This document shows positions 8,591 to 17,147 of a stretch of DNA of 64,000 bases, piece by piece. The stretch is taken from positions 613,001 through 677,000 of the forward strand of contig NZ_CP048422.1 in the NCBI RefSeq assembly GCF_010450875.1, in the 5' to 3' direction. A model generated the notes under the pieces. That model did no database searches and was not told the origin of the DNA. It saw nothing but the letters and a program-made list of their open reading frames with translations. Source of the stretch: Sphingomonas insulae (GTDB taxonomy: Bacteria; Pseudomonadota; Alphaproteobacteria; Sphingomonadales; Sphingomonadaceae). A program made the translations under genes and the position numbers. How positions within the stretch are numbered: the first letter of the stretch is position 1; each line of letters begins with the position of its first letter.

Positions 8591-10260
8591 TTGGCGTCGG
8601 CCTTGATCATGTCACGGATGGCGAGCGCCGCCCGGGCGGGATTGTCGCGGGTGAAGCCGCGGACCGCGCCGATCCGGTCGTCGACCGTCTGCGACGCCTC
8701 GAGGCGATCGAGGCTGACCGATTCATGCACGGTGATGCCGTCCGCGGCGGTGTCGGCAGCGGCCGGACCGGCCAGCGCGGGCGTCGCCTCCTCGCGCTTC
8801 TTCATCAGTCCCTTGGCGAGCGGCCGGACGCCGAGCAACAACACCAGCAGCGCGATGACGATCGCGGTGGCATTGCGGGCCAGCACCGGCAGCCAGGCAT
8901 TGTCGTACCAGGCCGGGCCGGTGGCGGCGTCGGCAGCGTCGGCGAACTTGCGGCTGATCACGGTCACCTGGTCCTGACGCGTCTGGTCGAAACCGACCGC
9001 ACTCTTCACCAGGTCGGTGATCTGGCCGATCTCCATCGCGGTACGGCGCGTCTTTTCCGGATCGCGCAGCAGCACGGCGACCGACAGGCGCTTGACCGAT
9101 CCCGGTGTCTGGCGCGTCACCGACACCTCCTTGCCGAGGTCGTAGGCGCGCTGGAAGCTGTCGCTCTGCTTGTTGGGGTTGGGCGCGGCGCCGCCGGCCA
9201 CGGGAGCCGGATCGGTCGCCGGCGCACCGGAGGCACCGTTGGCGGCCTGCGGCGCCTGCAACTGGCTGGCAGGTGGCGGCGTGTTGCTGAGCGCGCCGGG
9301 GATGCCGCCGGGCGTCGTCGGCGCATTCGCCTGGTTGCCGGTCCAGTTGCCGGTCTCGGCACGCAGTGCGCCCTGCTTTTCGTAGCTCTCGCGCGTCGCT
9401 TGCGTCTCGTCGAGGTTGATGTCGGCCTGCACCTCGGCGGTGAAATTGCCGGCGCCGACCAGCGGGGTCAGCAGCTGCACCAGCTGCTGGCGCACCTTGT
9501 CCTCAGTCTTGCGCTGCATCTCCAGCCGCGCGTCGCCATCGGCATCGGCGCCGCCGGCACCGGGCTTCGACAACAGCGCGCCCATCTGGTCGACGATGGT
9601 GACGCTCTCGGGCTTCATCCCCGGCACCGAGCTGGCGACCAGGTTTATGATCGACTGCACCTGGCTCTGGCTGAGCGCGCGACCGCCCTGCAGCTTGACG
9701 ACCACGGAGGCGGAGGGCGAAGCGTTGTCGCGCACGAACACCGACGCCTCGGGCGTGGCCAGATGCACGCGCGCCTCGGCGACGGCGTCGATATCCTCGA
9801 TCGAGCGGGCGAGTTCGGTCTCCCGCGCCTGGCGCAGGCGTTCGCCCTCCACCGCACGGCTGACGCCCATCGGCAGCTGGTCGAGGATCGCATAGCCGCC
9901 GGGTGCCTGCTTGGGCAGGCCCTGGCCCGCCAGCAGCATCCGCGCCTTGCTGAACTGATCCTCGTCGACGGTCAGCGCACCGGTGCCGTCGTCGATATGG
10001 CTGGTGATGTTCGCCTGCGTCAGCGCGGACGTTACCGCCTGTTTGTCGGCGTCGGTCAGGCCGGTGAACAGCGTCTTCTGCGTCGGCGTCGACAGGGTCA
10101 TCCAGGCGAGCGCCGCCGCGCCGATGAGCGCGACGAGCATCGCCATCGGCAGGCTGCGGCGCACGGCCGGCTGGGCGAGCACGCCCTTGATCTGCAACAG
10201 CGGATTGGCGAACTTCTCGGGCAGGCCCGAGGGCGAGGTGGTGGCGAGTGCAGTGCTCAT
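8587..10260 (-). CDS. fliF: Flagellar MS-ring protein FliF
   Basis: FliF forms the MS ring in the inner membrane, the first structure of the basal body. The 557-residue protein has a first transmembrane segment at about 37-57, two YscJ-like ring-building domains (EGERLRQARETELARSIE region), a Pro/Ala/Asn-rich variable loop at about 300-370, a second transmembrane segment at about 463-482, and a C-terminal tail (DNPARAALAIRDMIK) of the type that binds FliG. The ATG lies 3 bp after the fliE stop. Confidence 0.96.
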   Translation of the reverse strand: MSTALATTSPSGLPEKFANPLLQIKGVLAQPAVRRSLPMAMLVALIGAAALAWMTLSTPTQKTLFTGLTDADKQAVTSALTQANITSHIDDGTGALTVDEDQFSKARMLLAGQGLPKQAPGGYAILDQLPMGVSRAVEGERLRQARETELARSIEDIDAVAEARVHLATPEASVFVRDNASPSASVVVKLQGGRALSQSQVQSIINLVASSVPGMKPESVTIVDQMGALLSKPGAGGADADGDARLEMQRKTEDKVRQQLVQLLTPLVGAGNFTAEVQADINLDETQATRESYEKQGALRAETGNWTGNQANAPTTPGGIPGALSNTPPPASQLQAPQAANGASGAPATDPAPVAGGAAPNPNKQSDSFQRAYDLGKEVSVTRQTPGSVKRLSVAVLLRDPEKTRRTAMEIGQITDLVKSAVGFDQTRQDQVTVISRKFADAADAATGPAWYDNAWLPVLARNATAIVIALLVLLLGVRPLAKGLMKKREEATPALAGPAAADTAADGITVHESVSLDRLEASQTVDDRIGAVRGFTRDNPARAALAIRDMIKADAK

Positions 10261-10263
10261 CGA

Positions 10264-10635
10264 TTACACCGGCATGCTCATGATGTCCTTGTAGGCGGAC
10301 AGCAATTTGTTGCGGACCTGCAGCGTCGCCTCGAACCCGACCGAGGCTTGCTGGCGCGCCAGCATGACCTTGGCGATGTCGACCGTCTCACCGCGTTCGT
10401 AGCTTTCGGACAGCGCCGATGCCTTGTTCTGGCCGGCGTTGACGTCCTTCAGCGCATCCTGAAGCGTATCGGCGAAGCTGGTCGGCTTCGTCGCTCCCGC
10501 CGGTGCGCTCGTCTCAGTCGCGCTCGCGCGGCTGAGCGCCTGATTGCGTTCGAGGATCTGCGAACGCAGCTGCATCACCCGGTCGACGCTCATCGCGCCG
10601 CCCCCGACTCCGCCTACACCACCGACGCCGCTCAT
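10264..10635 (-). CDS. fliE: Flagellar hook-basal body protein FliE
   Basis: FliE links the MS ring to the proximal rod. The 123-residue product has a Gly/Val-rich start ([12 protein letters not shown]) and a conserved C-terminal part with ASVGFEATLQVRNKLLSAYKDIMSM, shown here only as the family signature ending LLSAYKDIM. It overlaps the upstream regulator stop by 4 bp (ATGA) and lies 3 bp before fliF. Confidence 0.92.
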   Translation of the reverse strand: MSGVGGVGGVGGGAMSVDRVMQLRSQILERNQALSRASATETSAPAGATKPTSFADTLQDALKDVNAGQNKASALSESYERGETVDIAKVMLARQQASVGFEATLQVRNKLLSAYKDIMSMPV

Positions 10636-11948
10636 GCGGCACCGGCCATGCTAAGCGGCCGGGCGAGGTCGTCACCCTGTTCGCGCGCCTTGGCGAGCCG
10701 GTAGCGCAGCGTCCGTTCGGAGATGCCGAGGCGGCGGGCGGTTTCGATCCGGCTGCCGCCGCATGCGGCCAGCATCTCGCGGATCGCCTGGAATTCGCTC
10801 ATCTGCACGACGTTGCCCAGCGTCGCCGGCTCTACCGGCAGCGCGGGTGCCAGCGCTTGCGGGAACAGCTGCGTCACCGGCGCGGGTTCGCGGTGGAAGG
10901 TGAAGCTGACCGGGCGGTCGAACACGATGTGGCTCGCCTCGATCGTGTCGCCGCCGGCGAACAGCAGCGCACGCTGGATCACGTTTTCCAGCTCTCGGAC
11001 GTTGCCCGGCCAGTCGTGGCGAATCAGCTGCTCGACAGCCTCGGCCGTCGGCCACGGCACCACGGTGCGCGCGCCGGCGTGACGCAGGATCATCGTCGCG
11101 GCGAGCGCGGGGATATCCTGCGGACGCTCGGCCAGCGGCTTGGTCGAGAGTGGAAAGACCGACAGGCGGTAGTACAGATCGGCGCGGAACCGGCCGGCGG
11201 CGACTTCGCCTTGCAGATCGCGGTTGGCACAGGCCACGACGCGGACGTCGATCGACTGCGGCACGGACGCCCCGATCGGCACCACCTCGCGCTCCTGAAG
11301 GACGCGGAGCAGCTTGGCCTGCAGCTGAAGCGGCATCTCGGCGATCTCGTCGAGCAGGATCGTGCCGCCGTCCGCGGCGCGGAAAAAGCCTTCGCCGCCG
11401 GAGGATGCGCCCGTGAACGCGCCCTTCTGATGGCCGAACAGCAGCGCTTCCAGCATCGTCTCGGGCAGCGCGGCGCAGTTGATCGCGATGAACGGGCCGT
11501 TGCGGCGCGGCGAGTTGTTGTGGATCGCGCGCGCCAGCACCTCCTTGCCGGTGCCGGTCGGTCCGTTGATCAGGACGGTGATGTCGGCCTGCGCGACTCG
11601 CTCGGCGAGCGCCAGCAGCGCGAGGCTTTCGGGATCGGCCGCGGTGGGCATGTCCGGACCCGCGACCAGCGCGCGGGCAAAGCCGTTGCCGACCGCCGCA
11701 TCTTCGTGGCCAAAGGCGATTCGCGCCGGATTGCCGTCGCGCGAGGGGACGACATGGCGTCCTTCGTCACCGATGATGACGGTACGCGCCGGCGCCGGCG
11801 GCGCCTCGCCCTCGGCGACGAGGAACAGGTCGCCGGGGCCTGGCTGGCCCGATTCGAAGGACCCGACGCCGAAGCCCTGGGCGCGAAGCCCCGACACGAG
11901 CGCGTATTTGCGCTGCGACACGGCAGCGGAAGGAAAGATCGAACGCAT
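10632..11948 (-). CDS. Sigma-54-dependent flagellar activator, FlbD-like
   Basis: This is a sigma-54 enhancer-binding protein placed first in the fliE-fliN unit. From the ATG at 11948 (preceded by GGGGGA) it has 438 residues: a short N-terminal domain without clear receiver aspartates, an AAA+ domain with Walker A at 129-136 (GPTGTGKE), the sigma-54 contact loop GAFTGA at 176-181 and Walker B at 195-202, and a Fis-type helix-turn-helix at the C-terminus ([17 protein letters not shown]). Position and the reduced N-terminus resemble Caulobacter FlbD. A 48-codon upstream extension of the frame is judged not coding. Confidence 0.85.
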   Translation of the reverse strand: MRSIFPSAAVSQRKYALVSGLRAQGFGVGSFESGQPGPGDLFLVAEGEAPPAPARTVIIGDEGRHVVPSRDGNPARIAFGHEDAAVGNGFARALVAGPDMPTAADPESLALLALAERVAQADITVLINGPTGTGKEVLARAIHNNSPRRNGPFIAINCAALPETMLEALLFGHQKGAFTGASSGGEGFFRAADGGTILLDEIAEMPLQLQAKLLRVLQEREVVPIGASVPQSIDVRVVACANRDLQGEVAAGRFRADLYYRLSVFPLSTKPLAERPQDIPALAATMILRHAGARTVVPWPTAEAVEQLIRHDWPGNVRELENVIQRALLFAGGDTIEASHIVFDRPVSFTFHREPAPVTQLFPQALAPALPVEPATLGNVVQMSEFQAIREMLAACGGSRIETARRLGISERTLRYRLAKAREQGDDLARPLSMAGAA

Positions 11949-12010
11949 TTGGTATCCCCCAAGGACATGCTCCCAATGCGGCAAGAAGGGTAAACGCGTC
12001 GTTAAAACGG

Positions 12011-12024
12011 TTGCCGGCCGGCAA
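12011..12024. promoter_or_regulatory. Perfect palindrome in the activator-flagellin intergenic region
   Basis: TTGCCGGCCGGCAA is a perfect 14-bp inverted repeat midway between the divergent activator and flagellin genes. The CCGGCAA half-site resembles, as I recall, the core of Caulobacter ftr elements bound by FlbD. It could be an operator shared by both genes. Function is inferred from position and symmetry only. Confidence 0.45.
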
Positions 12025-12142
12025 AATATTTCCGGGCGCCGGCCCGCCTGCATCACGCGCGCGCACGACGCCCCCGTACGAGGCCCCGGCACGCGTTGGG
12101 TCGGACCCGATCTGCCGGCGGATCGGCGTGCAACTTTTTCGC

Positions 12143-12169
12143 TTAAGCCGCCGCGGGCCGGGCCGTTAT
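12143..12169 (+). promoter_or_regulatory. Sigma-28 (FliA)-like promoter of the flagellin gene
   Basis: TTAA, a 15-base spacer, and GCCGTTAT match the enterobacterial sigma-28 pattern TAAA-N15-GCCGATAA with one and two mismatches respectively. The predicted start site would leave a leader of about 60 bases before the flagellin ATG. No convincing sigma-54 -24/-12 pair was seen in the same gap. Confidence 0.55.
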
Positions 12170-12237
12170 CCCATCTGGCGGCTCGGCCCTCCGCTCTGGG
12201 GGCGGCGGGGAAGGCCGCAGCTAATTGGAGAACTCAC

Positions 12238-13329
12238 ATGACCGTTATCGGCACCAACATCGCTTCGCTGCGTGCGACGAATGCCTCGACCTCGGCCAAC
12301 ATGGCCCTGCAGACCTCGATGGAGCGTCTGTCGACGGGCAAGCGCATCAACTCGGCCAAGGACGACGCCGCCGGCCTCGCAATCTCGACCAACATGAACG
12401 CGCAGGTCCGCGGCATGAACCAGGCGATCCGCAACGCCAACGACGGCATCAGCCTGGCGCAGACCGCCGAAGGCGCACTGGGCGAGGTCAGCAACATGCT
12501 GCAGCGCATCCGCGAACTGAGCGTCCAGTCGGCGTCGGGCACCTACGGCACGGATGACCGGGCCAACCTGCAGGCCGAAGTTTCGCAGCTCACGTCGCAG
12601 ATCAGCGACACGCTGGCCAACACCAAGTTCAATGGCGTTCCGCTTTTCGACACGACGTTAGGCGATTCGACCAAGGCAGCTGGCACTGCCGGCAATGGCA
12701 CCAAGACGACGATCCAGACGGGCGCCGACTCGGGCCTGACGGTCGACATCAATATCGGCAACCTGTCGACGGTCGGCAGCAACTATACGACCGCCAAAGG
12801 CAAGCTGACGACGGTGGTCGCGAGCGGTGGAGCCGCGGGCACCAACGTCAACGACACGCGCACCGTTTCGAAGGACGACTACGCCAAGGGCGCAAAGCTC
12901 GGCGGCGCGACCGTGACCGAAGCCGACATCGGGACGGTTAAGACGCTGCAGACCGGCGACAACTATTTCGAAGCGGACGCATCGACCGGCACGACCGCGA
13001 CGAAGACGCTCAGTGGTATTGCCACCCAGTTCGACGTCGGCACCGCTGCAAAGGCATCCGCTACGCTCGGCAATGTCGATACCTTCCAGAAGACGGTCAG
13101 CACGGTTCGTGCGAACCTCGGTGCCGCGCAGAACCGCCTGCAGTCGGTCGTCAACAACCTGACCACCAACTCGACCAACCTGTCGGATGCGAAGAGCCGC
13201 ATCGAAGACGCCGACTTCTCGACCGAGACGACGGCGCTCGCGAAGGCGCAGATCCTCAGCCAGGCGTCGACGGCGATGCTCGCCCAGGCGAACCAGAGCC
13301 AGCAGGGTGTCCTGAAGCTCCTCCAGTAA
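12238..13329 (+). CDS. fliC: Flagellin
   Basis: Flagellin is the filament subunit exported by the flagellar apparatus. The 363-residue protein has the conserved N-terminal D0/D1 coil ([16 protein letters not shown], then [19 protein letters not shown]), a short variable centre rich in Thr, Gly and Ala (about residues 140-270), and the conserved C-terminal coil ([20 protein letters not shown]) ending VLKLLQ. The ATG at 12238 follows a GGAG ribosome site at 12227. It is transcribed divergently from the basal-body unit and ends at a strong terminator, so it is probably monocistronic. Confidence 0.97.
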   Translation: MTVIGTNIASLRATNASTSANMALQTSMERLSTGKRINSAKDDAAGLAISTNMNAQVRGMNQAIRNANDGISLAQTAEGALGEVSNMLQRIRELSVQSASGTYGTDDRANLQAEVSQLTSQISDTLANTKFNGVPLFDTTLGDSTKAAGTAGNGTKTTIQTGADSGLTVDINIGNLSTVGSNYTTAKGKLTTVVASGGAAGTNVNDTRTVSKDDYAKGAKLGGATVTEADIGTVKTLQTGDNYFEADASTGTTATKTLSGIATQFDVGTAAKASATLGNVDTFQKTVSTVRANLGAAQNRLQSVVNNLTTNSTNLSDAKSRIEDADFSTETTALAKAQILSQASTAMLAQANQSQQGVLKLLQ

Positions 13330-13405
13330 TCCAGTCATCGGCGCTGGCGCTGCCCCCAAGGGCGTTGGCGCCGACCGAGCTCTCCCCCCAAGGACGAGCG
13401 AAGCC

Positions 13406-13438
13406 AAAACCCCGGTGGCCCAGCGCCGCCGGGGTTTT
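13406..13438 (+). terminator. Rho-independent terminator after flagellin
   Basis: AAAACCCCGG at 13406-13415 pairs perfectly with CCGGGGTTTT at 13429-13438, a 10-bp stem with a 13-base loop and a T run. It lies 77 bp after the flagellin stop. Confidence 0.85.
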
Positions 13439-13540
13439 CGGCGTTTCGGGTCATGCCGGCCGCGGCCGCAATCGCAAAAACCTTGGCGTCGGCGTCCTGC
13501 TGCCCCACATGGGCGGCAACCGAATACGAAGGAGCATGAC

Positions 13541-14449
13541 TTGGCCACGCTAGGAATGTCGCCAGCCGAAAAGCAGGCGGTCGAGGATTTCCGTCGCGAC
13601 GTCGTCGAACCATCGATGACGTCCCTCGTCATCATCGATTTCTGGGCGGAATGGTGCGGGCCGTGCAAGGCGCTGGGACCGACCCTGGACAAGATCGCCG
13701 ACGCCTATGCCGACAAGGGTGTGGTGCTGGCCAAGATCGATACCGACAAGAACCAGTTCATCGCCGCCCAATTCCAGATCAAGTCGATCCCGACAGTCTA
13801 TGCGATGTTCCAGGGCCAGCTGGTCGCCGACCTCACCAGCGCGCGCACCGAATCGCAGCTGCGCGTGATCCTGGACCAGTTGCTGAAACAATTGCCGATC
13901 GAGGCACCGGGTGCGGAAGCGGCCGCCGAGATCGAGCCGCTGATCGCGATGGGCGAAGATGTGCTCGCCAGCGGCGATACCGAACGCGCGCTGTCGATCT
14001 TCGACCAGTTGTTCGACATGGCGCCGGACAATCCCGCGATCCTGTCGGGTCGGATCCGTGCGCTGGTCGCCGCCGGACTGACCGACGATGCGCAGGCGGC
14101 GATCGACGCCCTGCCCGCCGACATCAAGGATGCCGGTATCGACAGGGCGAAAGCGGCGCTGGCGCTGGCGCAAAGCGCGCAGCCGGTCGAGGACTTCGCC
14201 GGCCTGTCCGCCGAGGTCGCCGGCAATCCCGACGATCACGACCGCCGCTTCGCCTTGGCGAACGCCCAGATGGCGGCGGGCGATCGCGACGGCGCCGCGG
14301 ACAATCTGCTCCACATCATCGCCGCCGATCGCGGCTGGAACGAGGATGCGGCACGGCAGCAGTTGCTCAAGCTGTTCGAAGTCGTCGGGCTGGAGGATCC
14401 CTGGGTATCGGCACAGCGCCGCCGCCTGTCCGCGATCCTGTTCGGATGA
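13541..14449 (+). CDS. Thioredoxin-domain protein with TPR-like tail, CnoX/YbbN family
   Basis: The 302-residue protein has an N-terminal thioredoxin fold with an intact WCGPC at residues 38-42 and the cis-proline region IKSIPTVYAMF. A C-terminal helical TPR-like region follows, the layout of the CnoX/YbbN family, which in E. coli protects proteins from oxidation and works with GroEL. A TTG start at 13541 was chosen because AAGGAG lies 6 bases upstream; an ATG five codons later is the alternative. It overlaps the next gene (ATGA). Confidence 0.88.
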   Translation: MATLGMSPAEKQAVEDFRRDVVEPSMTSLVIIDFWAEWCGPCKALGPTLDKIADAYADKGVVLAKIDTDKNQFIAAQFQIKSIPTVYAMFQGQLVADLTSARTESQLRVILDQLLKQLPIEAPGAEAAAEIEPLIAMGEDVLASGDTERALSIFDQLFDMAPDNPAILSGRIRALVAAGLTDDAQAAIDALPADIKDAGIDRAKAALALAQSAQPVEDFAGLSAEVAGNPDDHDRRFALANAQMAAGDRDGAADNLLHIIAADRGWNEDAARQQLLKLFEVVGLEDPWVSAQRRRLSAILFG

Positions 14450-15087
14450 GCATGCCGCCCGTCCGCCTGTCGATCTTTCCGCTGCCGGGGGCGCTGCTGT
14501 TCCCCGGCATGCACCTGCCGCTGCACATCTTCGAACCGCGATACCGCGCGATGGTGAGCGATGCGATGGCGCGCGATCGGCGGATCGGCATGATCCAGCC
14601 GATGACCATGGGCGCGACGGGATCGACCGGCGGCGGTGACGCATCGGATCTGTACGAGATCGGCTGCGTCGGCCGGATCGCCGAGGTCGAGGCGCTGGAC
14701 GATGGCCGCTACAATCTGGTGCTGGAGGGCGTCGCGCTGTTCCGCGTGCTGCGCGAACTGGATGTGACGACGCAGTTTCGCCAGGTGGAGGCCGAATTGC
14801 TGCCGATCGATGCCGACGACGCGCTGTCGCTCGGGCGGCGTTCGTCGCTGGAACTCGAATCGCGCCGCTTCGCCGATGCCCAGGGTTATGCGGTCGACTG
14901 GGAAGCCGTCGGTCGGCTGGACGATGAAAGCCTGGTCAACGGCATCGCCCAGATCGCCCCATTCGACACCGCGGCGAAACAGGCGCTGCTGGAGGCGCCC
15001 GATATCGAGACCCGGGCAGAGCTTATCATCCAGTTGATGCAGTTCTTCGGTCGCCACGATGGCGAGGACAAGGTGACGCTGCAGTGA
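14446..15087 (+). CDS. LON substrate-binding domain protein
   Basis: The 213-residue protein consists of a stand-alone LON N-terminal (ATP-dependent protease substrate-binding) domain, recognised by [19 protein letters not shown] near the start and [10 protein letters not shown] after it. It has no ATPase or protease domain, so it is not Lon itself. The role of such short LON-domain proteins is unclear. Its ATG overlaps the thioredoxin-protein stop and its own stop overlaps the next GTG start, so all three genes form a tight operon. Confidence 0.88.
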   Translation: MSMPPVRLSIFPLPGALLFPGMHLPLHIFEPRYRAMVSDAMARDRRIGMIQPMTMGATGSTGGGDASDLYEIGCVGRIAEVEALDDGRYNLVLEGVALFRVLRELDVTTQFRQVEAELLPIDADDALSLGRRSSLELESRRFADAQGYAVDWEAVGRLDDESLVNGIAQIAPFDTAAKQALLEAPDIETRAELIIQLMQFFGRHDGEDKVTLQ

Positions 15088-15257
15088 TCGACCCCTGGCT
15101 GCTTGCCCGACTGGTCTGCCCGGTGACCCGGCAACCGCTACGCTATGACGAGGCCGCGCAGGAGCTGGTGTCGGAGGCCGCTGGCCTCGCCTATCCGATC
15201 CGCGCCGGCGTACCGGTGATGCTGCCCGAAGAGGCGCGGCGACTGATGGACGCCTGA
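15084..15257 (+). CDS. Trm112-like small protein
   Basis: This 57-codon gene begins with GTG overlapping the previous stop (GTGA) and encodes [19 protein letters not shown] onward to [15 protein letters not shown], the typical Trm112/UPF0434 pattern. Relatives are small zinc-ribbon-like proteins; eukaryotic Trm112 activates methyltransferases. Here only one cysteine of the usual CPxC pair is seen (CPVT), so zinc binding may be lost. It ends the thioredoxin-LON operon. Confidence 0.85.
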   Translation: MIDPWLLARLVCPVTRQPLRYDEAAQELVSEAAGLAYPIRAGVPVMLPEEARRLMDA

Positions 15258-15275
15258 TCCGCCGGCGCCGGCGAT

Positions 15276-15800
15276 TCAGACGATCAGCGCCACCGCCGCC
15301 ATCAGCAGCGCCGCGACGCTGGGATAGAAGGTCAGCGCAAAGCCCAGCGCGCGCGCCTCCGCACCGTCGCGATAGCCGGTCCAGAACAACAGCCGCCCGG
15401 CCGAGAAGCAGGCCGCGAACAATGCCACCGGTACGCGCGCGTGATCGCTGAGCAGGGTCAGCGACGTATAGGCGATGCCGGCGAGCAGCACCTGTTCCGC
15501 CGTGTTGCGCAGGATCGCATTCGCGACGTCGACGCCGGGATCGACCCGGTTACCGCCGTCGATCGCGGCATCCGATCGAAACCGCCGCCGCGCCACGTCT
15601 CCGATTCCCGCCGCCAGCCACAGGCCCAGGATCAGCGCGGCGATACCCAGCGTGCCGGCGCGGCTTTCCAGCGTTGCCGCGGCACCGCGGCTGTAACCGA
15701 TGACGACCGCGGCGATCGTCAGCCCCAGGCCGATGCCGATGCCGCGCGCGACGCCGTCCCGCGCCCTGCCCGGCGGTTGGTGCGCCACCGGCTCGCTCAC
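15276..15800 (-). CDS. MAPEG-like membrane protein
   Basis: The 174-residue protein has four hydrophobic segments (about 23-41, 51-66, 101-116 and 153-173) and the short motif RNTAEQVLLAG, close to the ENTxEQ-type signature of MAPEG membrane proteins. Eukaryotic relatives conjugate glutathione or make eicosanoids; bacterial roles are mostly unknown. It starts with GTG overlapping the stop of the upstream hydroxylase (GTGA) and converges on the Trm112-like gene. Confidence 0.75.
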   Translation of the reverse strand: MSEPVAHQPPGRARDGVARGIGIGLGLTIAAVVIGYSRGAAATLESRAGTLGIAALILGLWLAAGIGDVARRRFRSDAAIDGGNRVDPGVDVANAILRNTAEQVLLAGIAYTSLTLLSDHARVPVALFAACFSAGRLLFWTGYRDGAEARALGFALTFYPSVAALLMAAVALIV

Positions 15801-17011
15801 ACCATCAATCCCTGCAACAGCTTGGGCAGGGTGCCGCTCTCGCCCCGCGCCTCGGCCATGAAGCGGTCCTTGAGCGGCGGCAGCCTGTCGACCGCGCCGA
15901 TGCCGAATCGCCGTACCGCGCTTGCGGTCTTGCCGGGAATGCCGAACAGGCGGGTCAGCGTGTCGGTGGCCGCGGCGACCATGAACGTGTCCAGTCCGCG
16001 CCAGCGCTGATAGCGTTCGAGCAGCGCCGGATCGCCCAGGTCGAGCCCCAGCCGCTTGCCATCGACCAGCACCTCCGCCAGCGTCGCCGCATCGCGCAGG
16101 CCGAGGTTGAGCCCCTGCCCAGCGATCGGGTGGATGCCGTGCGCGGCGTCACCGACCAGCACCAGCCGCTCGGCCGTGATCCGCGCGGCATGGTGGAACC
16201 CCAGCGGATAGCTCGCCCGCGGGCTGGGTGCGCCGAGTTCGCCCAGGAAGCCGCCCATCCGCTTGGTCGCTTCGGCCAGGAACGCACGATCGCCGAGCTT
16301 CATCATCGCCGGCCCGTCCGCACCCTTGACCGACCAGACGATCGCCGAGCGGTGGCCGATCGCATCGTCGGGCAGCGGCAACAATGCGAACGGTCCCGAC
16401 GGATAGAAGATCTCGAAGGCGATATCCTCGTGACTGTGTTCGTGGTGGAAGGCCCCGACGATCGCGGCATGGTCATATCGCCATCGGGCCACGGTGATCC
16501 CCGCCGCCTCCCGCGTGGGCGAATTGCGCCCCTCCGCCGCGATCAGCAGCGGCGCCCGTACGGTGGTGCCGTCGTCCAGCGTCGCCACGACGCCGGCGGG
16601 ACCGCGCACCACGTCCGTCGCGCGCGTCTGCATGCGCAGGTCGACGTGGCGCGCCGCACTGGCCGTTTCGAACAGTGCGCGGCGCAGCAGCTTGTTCTCG
16701 TACATCGTCCCGAGCGCGCCATCGCCCTCGTCGGGACGGAAATCGAGCTTGCCCGGGGCAAGGCCGTCGCTGACCCGGATATGGCGGATCGCACACCCCT
16801 GCCCCGCCAGCTTCGCCCCGATGCCGATCGCATCGAGCATGCGGCCCGTGGCGCTGGCGATCGCCGAGGCGCGCCCGTCGAATCCCGGCGCCAGCATCAC
16901 CGCCGGATCGGCCGGATCGATCACGGTGCTGGTGACCCCGTGCGCATCGAGCGCGAGCGCCAGGGTGGCGCCGACCAGGCCACCGCCCAGGATGATGACG
17001 TCTGTGTCCAT
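15797..17011 (-). CDS. FAD-dependent UbiH/UbiF/VisC-family hydroxylase
   Basis: The product of about 404 residues is a flavin monooxygenase of the ubiquinone-hydroxylase family. It has the N-terminal dinucleotide motif VIILGGGLVGATLAL, a central substrate domain, and the second FAD motif LVLVGDAAHGIHPIAGQGLNLG. It probably hydroxylates an aromatic quinone precursor during ubiquinone synthesis; which ring position cannot be told from sequence. The ATG at 17011 gives the normal N-terminus; an in-frame upstream TTG at 17047 is less likely. Confidence 0.88.
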   Translation of the reverse strand: MDTDVIILGGGLVGATLALALDAHGVTSTVIDPADPAVMLAPGFDGRASAIASATGRMLDAIGIGAKLAGQGCAIRHIRVSDGLAPGKLDFRPDEGDGALGTMYENKLLRRALFETASAARHVDLRMQTRATDVVRGPAGVVATLDDGTTVRAPLLIAAEGRNSPTREAAGITVARWRYDHAAIVGAFHHEHSHEDIAFEIFYPSGPFALLPLPDDAIGHRSAIVWSVKGADGPAMMKLGDRAFLAEATKRMGGFLGELGAPSPRASYPLGFHHAARITAERLVLVGDAAHGIHPIAGQGLNLGLRDAATLAEVLVDGKRLGLDLGDPALLERYQRWRGLDTFMVAAATDTLTRLFGIPGKTASAVRRFGIGAVDRLPPLKDRFMAEARGESGTLPKLLQGLMV

Positions 17012-17147
17012 ATCGTCTTCCCTACAGGTGCAATGCGTGGGTGCCAATCACGCCCGGCCGTCACGTCCTGCCGCAGCCGCCTTGACGTAACGCACGCGCG
17101 GCCCGATGATTCCGCGGCAATTTTCGCGACATTGAAGGGATCGGGCA

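Noticed and set aside
1851..10704. Long plus-strand frames (for example 1851-4061, 4691-6883 and 8725-10704) opposite the fli genes
   Set aside because: Their translations are Arg/Ala/Gly/Asp-rich without motifs and lie antisense to well-supported genes. They are produced by the high-GC codon bias.
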